Below, in pieces: positions 40,001-50,154 of a stretch of 64,000 bases of DNA. The stretch's first letter is position 1, and each line of letters opens with the position of its first letter. Where the stretch lies: assembly GCA_012862575.1 (NCBI GenBank), contig BLSF01000012.1:186001-250000 (forward strand), read 5' to 3'. Source of the DNA: Parietichytrium sp. I65-24A. Its lineage: Eukaryota; Sar; Bigyra; Thraustochytrida; Thraustochytriidae. Made by a program: the position numbers and the translations under genes. Below the pieces are notes generated by a model that was not told the DNA's origin, searched no databases, and was given only the letters and a program-made list of their open reading frames with translations.

Positions 40001-41713
40001 CGCCACCGCCCGCGCCGGACCCGCTTTCACCGCGCGCTCCTGCGCGTTAGGGGACTGCCGCTCCCGCCCGCCTGTCAACCCTTCGCTCTCCTTGCTCTCC
40101 TCGCAGAGCGACCGTTTTTCCCTCTTCCGCCACACGCGCTCCCAAAGAGCGTTCCGCGGGTTCCCGGCCGGGTCTTGTATTCCACGCGCGTGTATGTCGC
40201 CGTACGTCCGAGTGTGCCACCGCACAAGACTTGCTGGTGGGGCCGGGCGAGATGAGGTGCAATGAAATAATTGATGCAATCCGATGGAAGGGCGTGTATG
40301 ACGCGGTGCGTCGCGTCAGAGAGTGCGCACGCGCACGTCCGCAGGCACGAGGGATTTGTTCCGAGTGTGCTCGGAAAGTAAAGGCCGAGGATCCGGAGCT
40401 TCAAGAGTCAGTTCCGACCAAATTTGATGTTTTGGAATTTATTTGGAAACGCTTTGTCAAAGAGCGCTACTAGGCCTAGATAGCACTACGAGTAGTCAAA
40501 GCGATCTCCTCCAGGGAACTCTAGAGGGTGACCACCCCAGCTTAAGGAAACTAGTAGAGAGTGTTACCACGGTGCGGTGTTGGCTCGCAGAGCGGATCAC
40601 TGAGGGAAGAGGCGGACTGAAGGCCCCCAAAGAAGAGACCGGTTCCGCGTTTCGCGGATCTCGCGGGCTCCGAATTCTTATGTTTGCGAACGGTCGCGAC
40701 GGGGTTGCCGGCGAAGACGTGGGTCCAGCGTCTGCGCAGAGAAGTGTCGGCCATGCGGCAAGCCCTACGAGTCGAGAGTAAGAACGACCTGCAGAGGGCG
40801 GAATGACACTTGCGAGCGGGTTCTTGGGACGAGAACCGAGATGAGGACCTCGACAGGTGACATCGAGGGTGGTTAGACACGTACACTTTTGTCTACCACT
40901 CCTATATGGTTCTTACCACAACCAGTCGTTGGTAGAGAATTGCAATGAAATACAAACGTTTGCACACCAAGTTGCCAACAGTGTGGACTTCTGAACCTCT
41001 TATCCACTATGGCGCAAGGGTTACGGGTGCTGCGCTATCGTTCGCTTCGACTGGAACAAACCGTTCTCTCTTGTGTTGTGCTGAGTACTGAGTGCGCAAA
41101 TCCAACGATTTCATTTCGGATGCAACCAAGGTCCAACGAAAGTAATCACTGTAATCACATTGATTTTAACACTTCTAGCCAACAATAGGACCCAATCGCG
41201 CATGTACTATTAGTAGGCATAGCAGAGCGATAGAACTAACAAAATTCCATTTCGCCAAAAAGTTGATTTGGAGAATTGACTGTGAGATGACTCGTACGTT
41301 GAAATCTGTGAAAATGCCAGAGGAGAAGAAGAAAAGAAGAACCAAAAGCGCTCGCATGTTTGACGCCCGCCATGCTCGTCCATCCTACTGTGCCGGTACA
41401 AAGTTACACTTTAAAGTAAGATTGGTTGTGGGATGTGATCAGTGGCAGGAAGGGACAACAGCAGTTGCATTTTGTTGCATTCGACTGGCTTGCTCGCCAA
41501 GTGCTTGTACTATTCGCGCCACCACGACCTGGCCCGAACTAGCGACATTGATGGCGGTGCAGGTAACAAAGGACGTGGCGGAGAAGGTGTGAATTGCCTC
41601 CGGCGTCTCTTCCAACCGATGGAGCGAGCGCGTGAGGCGTTCACCAAGCTTACCGCGCTGAGCAGCCGCGAGATTAAAGGTGTAGGACGTCGGTGTACCC
41701 AGTCCACGGCGAG
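40001..41713. other. 1.7 kb divergent intergenic region
   Basis: Lies between the ABC transporter and the SLC10-like gene. It holds the second copy of the MTRTLK motif near 41287. Other open frames are short and unsupported. Confidence 0.5.
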
Positions 41714-42895
41714 ATGAGCTCGAGTGACATTGCCGGCGCCGAGGCGTGCGGGGACCTGGAGTGCCCATGGGAAGGCTCAAACGCTACGTTAGGCGCGAAC
41801 TGCACCATCCCATACGGGGCAGACCCAGACGACTTTTGCTCGAGCGTAGCTGTAGGCAAGGTGTCTGATGTTGTGGTGATGGTGGCGTTTGTGGCGTACA
41901 TGCTTGGAGTGGGAGCGGCGATGGAAGTGAGCAACATCAAGCACGCCCTCAAACATCCCAAGGCGCCCCTCGCCGGATTGTTTTGTCAGGTGGTTCTCAA
42001 TCCGTTCATGATGTTCGCACTGATAAAGATATTTGGCAACAGTTTCCCCGTGTCGACGCGAGTGATGGCCATCCTCATCGCGTCTTCGCCTGGCGGGAGC
42101 GGGTCCAATTTGCTCTCAATGCTTGCCGGAGGCAGCGTTGAACTCTCAGTGGCGATGACTATATTTAGCACATTCTGCGCATTTGCAACCATGCCATTCT
42201 TCGTGTTTCTCGGCACTGGTGTGATCTGGAAAGAGGAAAGTGCGGAGCTAAAGGTTGATTTTGGGGCGATCGTGCTGGCAGCCGCGGCAGCCACTGTGTT
42301 GCCGCTCGCAGGTCTGGCAGTGAAGGTTAAGGCCAGCAAACGTGTTGGAGATCTCGTGTCCAAAGTTGGCACTGTCATTGGGATCATCGGGACAATCATC
42401 GCAGCGATGACATTCGTCTTCGACCCGCTATTCAGGCGTGGCCTACAGCAACTTGGCGCGGAGATTTGGATTTGTGCTATCCTCTTAAATCTTGGTGGCC
42501 TGGCGCTTGGATACAGCGCCAGCCGCCTGCTCCGGCTACCGCACCGATTTCACAGAACTATTGCTTTCGAGGTCGGGTCGCAAAATGTGACCATTCCGCT
42601 TGCGATCGTGACGATCTCATTTCACGCAGGGCCGGTTTCGAGCCTATTTACCCCTTTTCTTGGGGCATATGTCTTGACTGGGGTGCCCGTCAACTTTGGA
42701 AGCATGCTCATATGGAGGTACAAGTTCCCAATCCCAAAGGATGAGGAGCATCACGATGGCTTTGATGAAGAAGAACAAGCATCCAACGCCGAATCCTTTG
42801 GCAACGAAACTGACTCGCAAGGCGTTTCGCTGGAGATGGGTGAAGCAGGAAAAGATAAAATTCTGAAAGGTTCATCGTTTGTCATGTCAAAATGA
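41714..42895 (+). CDS. SLC10/BASS-type sodium-coupled symporter
   Basis: 393 aa from ATG 41714. After a short polar, Cys-containing N terminus come nine to ten hydrophobic segments. The conserved SSPGGSGSNLLSMLAGGSVELSVAMT and FEVGSQNVTIPLAIVTI blocks are those of bile-acid:sodium symporter family proteins (SBF/BASS), which line the substrate and sodium sites. The C-terminal tail is acidic and polar. Family members carry bile acids, pantothenate, pyruvate or other organic anions in exchange with sodium; the substrate here cannot be read. No plastid transit peptide is obvious: the N terminus carries acidic residues. A surface or endomembrane position is more likely. Confidence 0.92.
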   Translation: MSSSDIAGAEACGDLECPWEGSNATLGANCTIPYGADPDDFCSSVAVGKVSDVVVMVAFVAYMLGVGAAMEVSNIKHALKHPKAPLAGLFCQVVLNPFMMFALIKIFGNSFPVSTRVMAILIASSPGGSGSNLLSMLAGGSVELSVAMTIFSTFCAFATMPFFVFLGTGVIWKEESAELKVDFGAIVLAAAAATVLPLAGLAVKVKASKRVGDLVSKVGTVIGIIGTIIAAMTFVFDPLFRRGLQQLGAEIWICAILLNLGGLALGYSASRLLRLPHRFHRTIAFEVGSQNVTIPLAIVTISFHAGPVSSLFTPFLGAYVLTGVPVNFGSMLIWRYKFPIPKDEEHHDGFDEEEQASNAESFGNETDSQGVSLEMGEAGKDKILKGSSFVMSK

Positions 42896-42996
42896 CGATT
42901 GCTAATACTCGTTCCTACTCGGTCGCACTGTACAGTAATAATATCACGTGTTGTGTTTTTTCATTCCCTCCTTTTCACTCTTTCTAACGCGCAAGC

Positions 42997-43566
42997 TCAA
43001 GGCTCTCCAAAGATGTCGAGGAGATCTTGTATGCCGGCTTGGCGGGTGGCCGTTGCCAAGGTGTCAACCTTTTTCGGAGGCCGAGGTTCGGAAGATTCTG
43101 GAGGCCTCAGAGCTGGCCGCTTTTTGTCCCGCACAGCAGCTGAGGTATCTCCATTCTTTCCCTGGCTGCCCGTCGTCGCGTACGTACCATCTTCAAACTG
43201 ATCCCATATGCTCGCACTTTGCGGGACTTGTTCTTCGTCCTCAAAATCATCGTCATCATCATCATCATCATCATCATCATCGTTTTCTTGATGTTGTTGT
43301 GATTCACCCTGTTCGCCTTCGCGCTCGTAGTCGATGGTCTCCCTTGCAGCAAGTTCGGCGTCCCTGTTCTCCTCGCGCTCGCCGCGCACGAGATTGAGTT
43401 TTTGGCACAGCATTCGCATATCTTTGGCCTTGTCGCTCTCCCCGTAGACCCTCCGCACGCTGTTCTTCTCGCCGCAAACTCTGCACACAAACTTTTTCGA
43501 TTTCGGCTTTTGCAGAACCTGGAACCTGGCACAGGACCCGCACGCGGCCACGATGAATACTGGCAT
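42997..43566 (-). CDS. MRNIP-like (UPF0544) zinc-ribbon protein
   Basis: 189 aa from ATG 43566. The N-terminal zinc ribbon has C-x2-C...C-x2-C (CGSCARFQVLQ...KKFVCRVCGEKNSVRRVYGE), followed by KAKDMRMLCQKLN. Both match MRNIP, which in humans binds the MRE11-RAD50-NBS1 complex and helps repair. The rest is acidic, including a poly-Asp run coded by a CAT/ATC tract, and ends LLDIFGEP. The known activity applies to mammals, so function here is inferred from the domain. The C terminus is much more divergent. Confidence 0.75.
   Translation of the reverse strand: MPVFIVAACGSCARFQVLQKPKSKKFVCRVCGEKNSVRRVYGESDKAKDMRMLCQKLNLVRGEREENRDAELAARETIDYEREGEQGESQQHQENDDDDDDDDDDDDFEDEEQVPQSASIWDQFEDGTYATTGSQGKNGDTSAAVRDKKRPALRPPESSEPRPPKKVDTLATATRQAGIQDLLDIFGEP
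43248..43281. repeat. ATC trinucleotide repeat coding poly-Asp
   Basis: Ten consecutive ATC/CAT units, read as GAT on the minus strand in the MRNIP-like protein. Confidence 0.95.
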
Positions 43567-44277
43567 CTTGAACTCTGGGTCGCCCTCCCCGTGTCTTTGT
43601 ACAGTGGACGCCTTCGCCTTTGACCCGAGGCAGTTTGCTTGCAAAGCTTTTCCGTTGCTCTTTGCAGCTGTCCGTTCGGCTGTTGGTCAACTTGCAATTT
43701 GAACTCGAACTTGAGCTTGGAAGAGCGCGCCAATATGTCCGTCCACCTTGTTTTCTTTCCTTTTCGAAATCGGAAAAGGAGAACAAAATGCTTTCGAAAA
43801 GACATTTTTAAAGTTAAAAATTCTATTCTACTAATCACTAATGACAAATTAACAGCAAGGTAAGATAAGGTAAGATGATGCGTGTTAATGTATGTTAATG
43901 CATTGGTCGTCAGGGGAACGCCTCAGAAAGCGTTCCGCAAGGCCCCTTGAATGAGTACTGAAATTCCGTGCAAGGATAGCAATCGATTAGTATGCCATAT
44001 ATGATTAGTCGCAATGGTTATCAGATGCTATGGCACAAAGATGCAACCGAATTTGAAAAGGACAAAAACCAAAAAACAAACAAAAAGAACAAAATTTGTT
44101 TAGCACACAAGGTCTGCTACAATAAAATTTTGCACGATCACAAGCAACAAGAGCCAAAATAGATTCGTAAAGCAACGTTTCTCAGTTCTCTGCGGCTGAG
44201 CTAGCTTGCACTTCGTTGTAGTGGAGAGGGTTTGAAGCGTAGGCCCGGAACGCTGTGCCTTGTCGCTAAGCATTCTT
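43567..44277. other. intergenic region
   Basis: About 700 bp. An inverted repeat GGAACGC...GCGTTCC at about 43916-43937 can form a 7 bp stem with an 8-base loop. Otherwise AT-rich. No gene seen. Confidence 0.5.
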
Positions 44278-45825
44278 TCAAAAGCTGACATGATAGTCCA
44301 AGTGGCCTCTTTGGTCAACCACCTTTTGCAAAACGAACTTGAGCTTCTCCTCTGCGCCAAGATCTGCGTCGCGGTTCTGCAGTTCCTTAAGAGATGAGGC
44401 AACAATGTCATCCAGGGAGTTGTTGTTTTTCTCCGTCCTTTCTCCACGCCTGCTGATAGCCGTGGGTTGCTGCTCGTGTTGTTTTTCATTTCGGTGCTTG
44501 TTCGCGATCTCCCGCAGCGTTCGATTGTAGTGTTCACACAAGTTGAGTTGAGGCGAATTCGGCGGGCATTTCAGGATTACAATTTCGCCTCCCGTCTCGT
44601 TTAAAATTGTTTGCAGAGATTCATAGTTGCTCAATTCGGTGAGCATCTCAAACAATTCGGCTTCTGGACCATGGTCTGGTGCGTCATCGACTACAAAAGC
44701 CACGCGCTTGCCTTTCACCTGATCACCGAGCCCGTTTAGAGCGCCGAGCAAATTATTGAGGAAGACCTTATACTGTGTTTTCGACCAGGTTCTTCGAATG
44801 TGCGGCCTTGAATCTGTTCCGCCCTTCTTCCTCACGGCAATTTTTTCTGGTGAAAATATCTCTCCGTAAATCAGACCCACCTGCGCGTTCACTGCCATGG
44901 CAACTTCAGCTCGAGAATTCCTTGTCCCAGTGGTTAATGCCCGTTTGCCTCGTGGCGCTTTGCCGATAGACTTGTGCATACTCATGTAAAAAGGCATTTC
45001 GTCAATGTATACGAAAAAGAACTCGTCCCTGCACATATGGTCAAGCATATTCCGTGCGAAGACGAGGCGCTTGTTCATCGTAGCGGCATTGTTCATGGTT
45101 TGTTTGTCGGGCACCACGTGCTTCTTTGTGTAAATCAACTCTTTAAGCCAATTCGAAATGGTTTGAGGGCACTTTATCTCTTGCGCTTCGAATTTGGTCC
45201 TAATATCAGAGTCTTGGACATACTTCTCCACCTGAAGCGGACCATTTTCCACTCTTTCCTCTGGCGAGAGTTGTTGATCTTCTCGTTCCAGTAAAATATC
45301 TCGCAATGTCTCCCGATTCAAATCGGCCCGGAGCTGCTCAAGTGTGATTGTGGAATTGAAGTGAAGCCAATCCGCCAACAAACGTAATCTTTTCTCAGAC
45401 AATGCTGAAGGCCGACCACCGATGCCTTCCCCCCGGCGATCACGGAGACCAGCAAGCCCGCGTCTGCCCACTCGATGGATGATCCCATCAGCGGTTGCCT
45501 CCGGAATGCCCAGTAGTTTAGCAACTTTAAGCCTTTCTTTTCGCCCACCAGCGGCTTGTGCCTCTACGAGGCGCATTTTTATTTCCTCCGAATATCTCTT
45601 GCGCCGCTTCTTTGGTGGAGCCTTCCCTCTCTTGCCGGTGCGGTTCTCGCACGTTTCGCTTTCAACGGAACGCGCATCCGACTGGGAATCGACATCGGAA
45701 CCTTCCTGCGACCTCTGCCTTCGACGCTCAGCAATTAGTGCCTCCCAGTCTGCAGCGCCAAATCCAAAGCGTCCTGCTCCATTGTCCTCCGGTTCCTCCG
45801 GTTCCTGCGGTGTCATTTCCAGCAT
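44278..45825 (-). CDS. Tc1/mariner-type DDE transposase, single intact frame
   Basis: 515 aa from the ATG at 45825 (the frame is open to 45912, where GTTGCAG could be an acceptor). After an acidic Ser/Arg-rich head come helix-turn-helix motifs (LKVAKLLGIPEATADGII). The catalytic domain shows YIDEMPF, VVDDAPDHG and LCEHYNRTLR, the D, D and E of a Tc1/IS630-like DDE domain. The second D and the E are separated by about 50 residues, longer than in most Tc1/mariner groups. The frame is undamaged. I could not find terminal inverted repeats or TA duplications, so it may be a lone element with decayed ends or a domesticated gene. Confidence 0.75.
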   Translation of the reverse strand: MLEMTPQEPEEPEDNGAGRFGFGAADWEALIAERRRQRSQEGSDVDSQSDARSVESETCENRTGKRGKAPPKKRRKRYSEEIKMRLVEAQAAGGRKERLKVAKLLGIPEATADGIIHRVGRRGLAGLRDRRGEGIGGRPSALSEKRLRLLADWLHFNSTITLEQLRADLNRETLRDILLEREDQQLSPEERVENGPLQVEKYVQDSDIRTKFEAQEIKCPQTISNWLKELIYTKKHVVPDKQTMNNAATMNKRLVFARNMLDHMCRDEFFFVYIDEMPFYMSMHKSIGKAPRGKRALTTGTRNSRAEVAMAVNAQVGLIYGEIFSPEKIAVRKKGGTDSRPHIRRTWSKTQYKVFLNNLLGALNGLGDQVKGKRVAFVVDDAPDHGPEAELFEMLTELSNYESLQTILNETGGEIVILKCPPNSPQLNLCEHYNRTLREIANKHRNEKQHEQQPTAISRRGERTEKNNNSLDDIVASSLKELQNRDADLGAEEKLKFVLQKVVDQRGHLDYHVSF

Positions 45826-47743
45826 CGCTTGTATGGCTCTCACACTGTCGGTTCCTCTTGGAACCCGCTCCTCGAATATCCTCCTCGTCTGCAACTTGAA
45901 CCACTGCAACACAACGCTATCAGTTGATTTCGCTTAGAACAATGGTCGTTGATGCGCTCGAAAGCTGAGCCTGAGCCTGAGGCTTTGCTTAAATAATTTG
46001 GTTTTTATCCTAAAGTTGTTAAATTTCACAGTCAATTCGTGTCTTGGAGAAATGTGTTCATGCCATAAGGTAAAGCTCTAGCTAGGCTACCTGGCTTAGC
46101 TGCCCTACTCTATTAGTTAAATGAGAGGTCGCTATCCTACTCTTAGCCTTCTTTCCTTCACTTGTAGACAACTCTGGTCTCATTCTGTCTATAGGCCTTT
46201 TCATAACAAAAACTCATAGCATTGCGCATCTCCACTGTTGGTGCAGTTCCTGCTATATATTATACCAAAACCATAGATCTTACAGATTACCCTGATAGGT
46301 GCGTAATTTGGTGCCTGAATCTACAAACTGCAGCTAGCAAAGAAGTCTTCTAGCTAGCTCTGCTAGGACATGAGTAAACTTTACAGAAATGGACTTGCGA
46401 AAACCGAGAGTGAAACGCAGCGCTTTTCGGAGGCAGGGTTAAAGCATCATTAATCAATGGTCTACTCCTTCTCTCTTCCTCACTTTCCGAATTCTGAACC
46501 TGCAGACCTGGAAGGAGCGCTGCCCCTTGCTAGCGACCAACTAAGAATTCCGGGAAGAAATTCAGACAAAGACATCAACCTCCCTCCGAAGCCTTCAGTG
46601 ATGCCAAGATCGCTATCTAGTGTTAATAGTAGGAAAGTGATTATGTTCTTCCTTCAGAGACTCTGTATCAAAAACTATTAATGTTTCGTTAATGAGTAAT
46701 AAACAGCTCAGGACTTTTTGGCAGGTCCCGTTGAAACCTCACAACGGCCGACTGCTATTGAGCGATTAGTGTTACTGGGTAATGCGAGCTGAGTTCGGAG
46801 ATCCAGTGCGGTGTCGTCGACTATGTCTTTGATACTGGAAACTCTTACTATACGCATTTCAGTAACTTGAAGCATAGAAATAGATCCCACCTGGAGGGAG
46901 AGTCTTGATTTTTTGCGTTACTCTATTGTCTATACACCTTGGTATAAGGTCTTTTTGTGAGGGCATGGAACAAGACAACAATCTGCTCAGCTCCATCTAT
47001 TCGAGACTACCATGTGATAACCCTTCCTTCTCCCGACTACCTGCCCCTCACATCACTGCGAGCGAACAACCTCTTAGATTGTCTAATAGCGCCACCTACC
47101 CTGTCTTGTTCCCAGTCACCGCAAATGGTAGTTCCCCTACCAGGAAAGGAAGGAAGAGTCCATTCAGCACCCTTCATTATCCGCTGCCTACCCTTCGGAC
47201 CACCTACCGCTGACGCATAACACTCCATTACCACATTCTCCTTCTCTTCCCCGGATGACCTCCCTACCCTCGCTACCCACATTTCCTAACCCTGCGCCCT
47301 CCTACCACCAGCGGTAAGCAGCCGGTAGCGATCTCATATGAAGGGCGATGAGAGGGAGAGTAGAAGTGCGGGAGGGGAAGCGCCCGTCGACTACAGTAGT
47401 CCTCATGTCCTCTTATTTCGCAAATGCAAGAGAAGCAGGAGAAAGGAGAAAGGAGAAAGGAGAAAGGAGAAAGGAGAAAGGAGAAAGGAGAATTGCGAAA
47501 TGAGAGAGAAGGAAAACAGGAAAACAGAGAAGGAGACAGAGTGAGAAAGAAAGAGCAGTCCTGTAACTCCAAACTCACCCACTCACTCACGTCGACTATC
47601 TCGCACCACTTTGCATTGCGCGCGAGACCGACAGACAGACAGACAGACAGAGACACACAGAGACACACAGAGAGACAGAGACAGAGACAGAGAGACACAC
47701 AGAGAGAAAGGAAGGAAAGAAAGAAAGAAAAGGAAGAAGGAAG
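45826..47743. other. 1.9 kb region of uncertain content
   Basis: AT-rich and pyrimidine-rich stretches from 45950 to 47300, then a purine repeat tract to 47740. Possible transposon-flanking sequence. No firm gene seen. Confidence 0.45.
47438..47740 (+). repeat. complex purine repeat tract (AGGAGAA, GACA, GGAAAG)
   Basis: An AGGAGAA heptamer run (47438-47500), a GACAGACA/GACAGAGA run (47625-47705) and GGAAAGAAAG units, ending four bases before the ATG at 47744. Confidence 0.9.
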
Positions 47744-48175
47744 ATGCGCGCACGGGTGAACCGCGGAAAGGTGGATGCGTCCGACCGCGCCGCGACGATC
47801 GCGCAGTTCAAGGCGTTCTCCGCGGCGCTTGGGTCGGGCCACGTGGACAGCGAGGGCGACGCCGCTGACCGCGCTGTGCAGGTGTTTGACAACGTGTTTG
47901 AGACGGAGGCCGGATGCGCAGAGACCCGCAAGAGAGTGGTGCAGCTGGAGATGCAGCTCGAAGCAGCGCATGAGGTGATCGCGGCGGCAAAGCAGGTGGA
48001 CACTGAGCTGTCGCAAGCCAATGAGGAGCTGGCTCAGAAGGTGCAGCAGTTGACGGCGGAGAACCAGAAGCTTCTGGCTCTGGCCGGCTACCTGAGGCAC
48101 TTTGAGCGCGAGAACCAGGAGCTCAGGTTTGTCATGGGCGACTTGTTCAAGCCGCAGGGTATCGCACAGCGCTAA
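47744..48175 (+). CDS. small coiled-coil protein, 143 aa, unknown
   Basis: Start at ATG 47744 (AAGATG context) right after the purine repeat. The basic N terminus (MRARVNRGKVD) is followed by heptads rich in Glu, Gln, Ala and Leu (residues 55-125), then LKPQ-type end sequence (FKPQGIAQR). The last 100 residues could form a parallel coiled coil. The opposite strand has a long but low-complexity frame here that I consider a shadow. No family recognised. Confidence 0.65.
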   Translation: MRARVNRGKVDASDRAATIAQFKAFSAALGSGHVDSEGDAADRAVQVFDNVFETEAGCAETRKRVVQLEMQLEAAHEVIAAAKQVDTELSQANEELAQKVQQLTAENQKLLALAGYLRHFERENQELRFVMGDLFKPQGIAQR

Positions 48176-48588
48176 AGTATGCGCTGCCGTCGCTCCTGTC
48201 TCAGCCAAAGTGGCCTCGATTCTCTCTGGTTTTTTTCATTTTCTGATTCTTCCTCCGGGAACGGGCCAACTTTTGCGGCTGAGCCCTCAAAACGGGAGCA
48301 GCGTTTGTCGAATCTTGCCGAGGTCGGCAGATGGACGTACATTACATACAATTATTGTTCAGTCAGTGGTTAATTCACTCAAGTGTGCAGGAGGAGGACG
48401 CCAGGCATTCGGCAGTCCTCCTATGAAGGTTTTGCAGTCTGATTCGCTTTTACTGAAGACAGTGGTTATCCCACCATATAATACGTACTCTTGACGTTGG
48501 TGGCGTGCCATCGAGTCAACATTTTTTTTCCAATACTTGCTACGTACATAAATACTAACAAACTAAATTACAGTACATTTTATCACCT
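48176..48588. other. convergent 3' region
   Basis: About 410 bp between the small coiled-coil gene and the LRR gene. No gene seen. Confidence 0.5.
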
Positions 48589-50154
48589 TTACAATCCCGT
48601 TTCAAGCTCCCGAGTCGCGGCCACCAGTAGTTCGTTGCGCTTGGTCGTTCTTCTTTCGATTCTTTCGCGAGCGTCCAGGGCCCCCGATTTCTGCTCTTCC
48701 CGAGAACCCTCGCCATCCGCTTCTTCCTCGCTGCGAAGCTCGAGCTCCTTTCGCTTCAGTGTTTCCCACATCGTCGGCCGCGCCAGACTGATGTGACTGA
48801 GCTTATTGAGATACTTGACAGTGTCACTCTTCAGACTGATTGTCTCCTCCATGACAATATCAGCGTGCTTTGATTCGGCCGTGTAGTGTTGCTGGCGCTC
48901 CTTCTCGACATCACTGAGGGTGCGCAAGAAAAACGCTTGCCGATCTTCCACACTCATGAATGCCCCGTTGCCGTATTTCTCTGGCTCATGAGCAACGTTC
49001 TCCATGTACTTGATGCACTCGGTCAGCTCATTCTCCATGGATACCTTAAACTCTTGAAATGCGTCCTCGATGGCTGCCTCGCGCCGCCTCAAAACTGCAA
49101 TCGCGCTTTGCTTCCGTTTACCTTCGCGTTCTATCCAGGCCAGGTAGTGCTTCGTGGTACTCTCAATGATGTCATCAAGCTGCTGATTCATAGCTGCGTC
49201 TCGCCACTTCATACCAAAAAACAATGCAAACGTGTGTGAGTTGCCCTACGCCAATCAAACGAAGCTCTTACACCGTCACCGTCCGAGTCAAGCAACACAG
49301 TAACGTACCTCTTTTCGGGTGCCCCGGCTTACCCGGTTACTGTCCAACTTCTCAATGCTCTCGTTCTCCAGGAGCCGGAACTTGTACATGGCATCGTTCT
49401 CCGCGAACGGATTCCCGTGCACCTTTAGCTCTCGGAGACTCTTCAATGAGACAACCACATCATGAACCTCCTCTAAGTCGTCAAGTTTATTCTCGGAGAC
49501 GTCTAGATATTTAAGGGCGTGGAGTTTTGACAACTGCAAAATATCGATAACTATATTTTGAGAGATGTCCAAGTGGGCCAATTTTGCCCCTTGCCCTTCA
49601 AGCAAGACGACCTCGATCCTGTTACCGCGAAGATTGAGCCTCTCGAGAGACTCGAGGCCTTCCATCCATTCCAAAGTCTCCAGAGTATTCGAGCTTAAAT
49701 CTAGCTCTCGGAGACGGGGAACATTCGAAAAACATCCAGGGGACAACGTCTCAATTTTGTTTCGAGAAAGGTCCAAGACTTGCAACCTCTCAAACTCCAA
49801 TCGGCGAGGCAAGACGCTGCGGATCTGATTCAACGACATGTTGAGGGACATTAAGGTAGGTGCCACCTGCTGCAACTCCTCCGGCACTTGGTCAAAATAG
49901 TTCAACGAGCAGTCAACGTGCACGACATGGAATCCCTCGGCCTCCATCGCCGAAGCAGCAAGCTTCCGGAGTCTGCACATATGAAAGTCCATCCACACCA
50001 GCTCCCCATCATGTCCGGTCTTCCCGTCCAATTCTGCTTTCGTGCCATCTCCGACGCCCCACTTTCGGCACTTTGCCAGCTCGTGCTTGTCCTGTGCGTT
50101 GATCTTTCGCAGTGACTTTGCTCCCAGCCCTGGCCGGCTCCGTTCTTGCAGCAT
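48589..50154 (-). CDS. leucine-rich-repeat plus coiled-coil protein
   Basis: Two exons on the minus strand: 50154 to 49309 (or 49333) and 49206-48589. Two donors, GTACGT and GTAAGC, are both in phase with an AAG acceptor, so the junction is uncertain by 24 bp. The first exon encodes about six LRRs with the LxxLxLSxNxIE pattern, then an LRR cap (GNPF...AMYKFRLLENESIEKLD). The second exon is an alpha-helical, charged region (IESTTKHYLAWIEREGKRK). This layout, SDS22-like LRRs followed by a coiled coil, is seen in several axonemal and centrosomal proteins and in others. No PP1 motif was checked. About 490 aa. Confidence 0.75.

Noticed and set aside
39342-40265. Long plus-strand frames opposite the ABC transporter N terminus
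   Set aside because: Shadow of the antisense coding frame; Ser/Arg/Pro-rich without any recognised pattern.
43916-43937. GGAACGC hairpin as a transposon end
   Set aside because: The stem is only 7 bp and no matching copy was found on the other side of the transposase; it is left as a bare inverted repeat.
46022-46036. Short match (TTTCACAGTCAATTC) to the reverse complement of the 41275 region
   Set aside because: About 12 matching bases is expected by chance many times in 64 kb.
47273-48208. 311 aa minus-strand frame opposite the small coiled-coil gene
   Set aside because: Mostly translation of purine/pyrimidine repeats (Ser/Phe/Leu and Cys/Val/Ser runs); no credible start.
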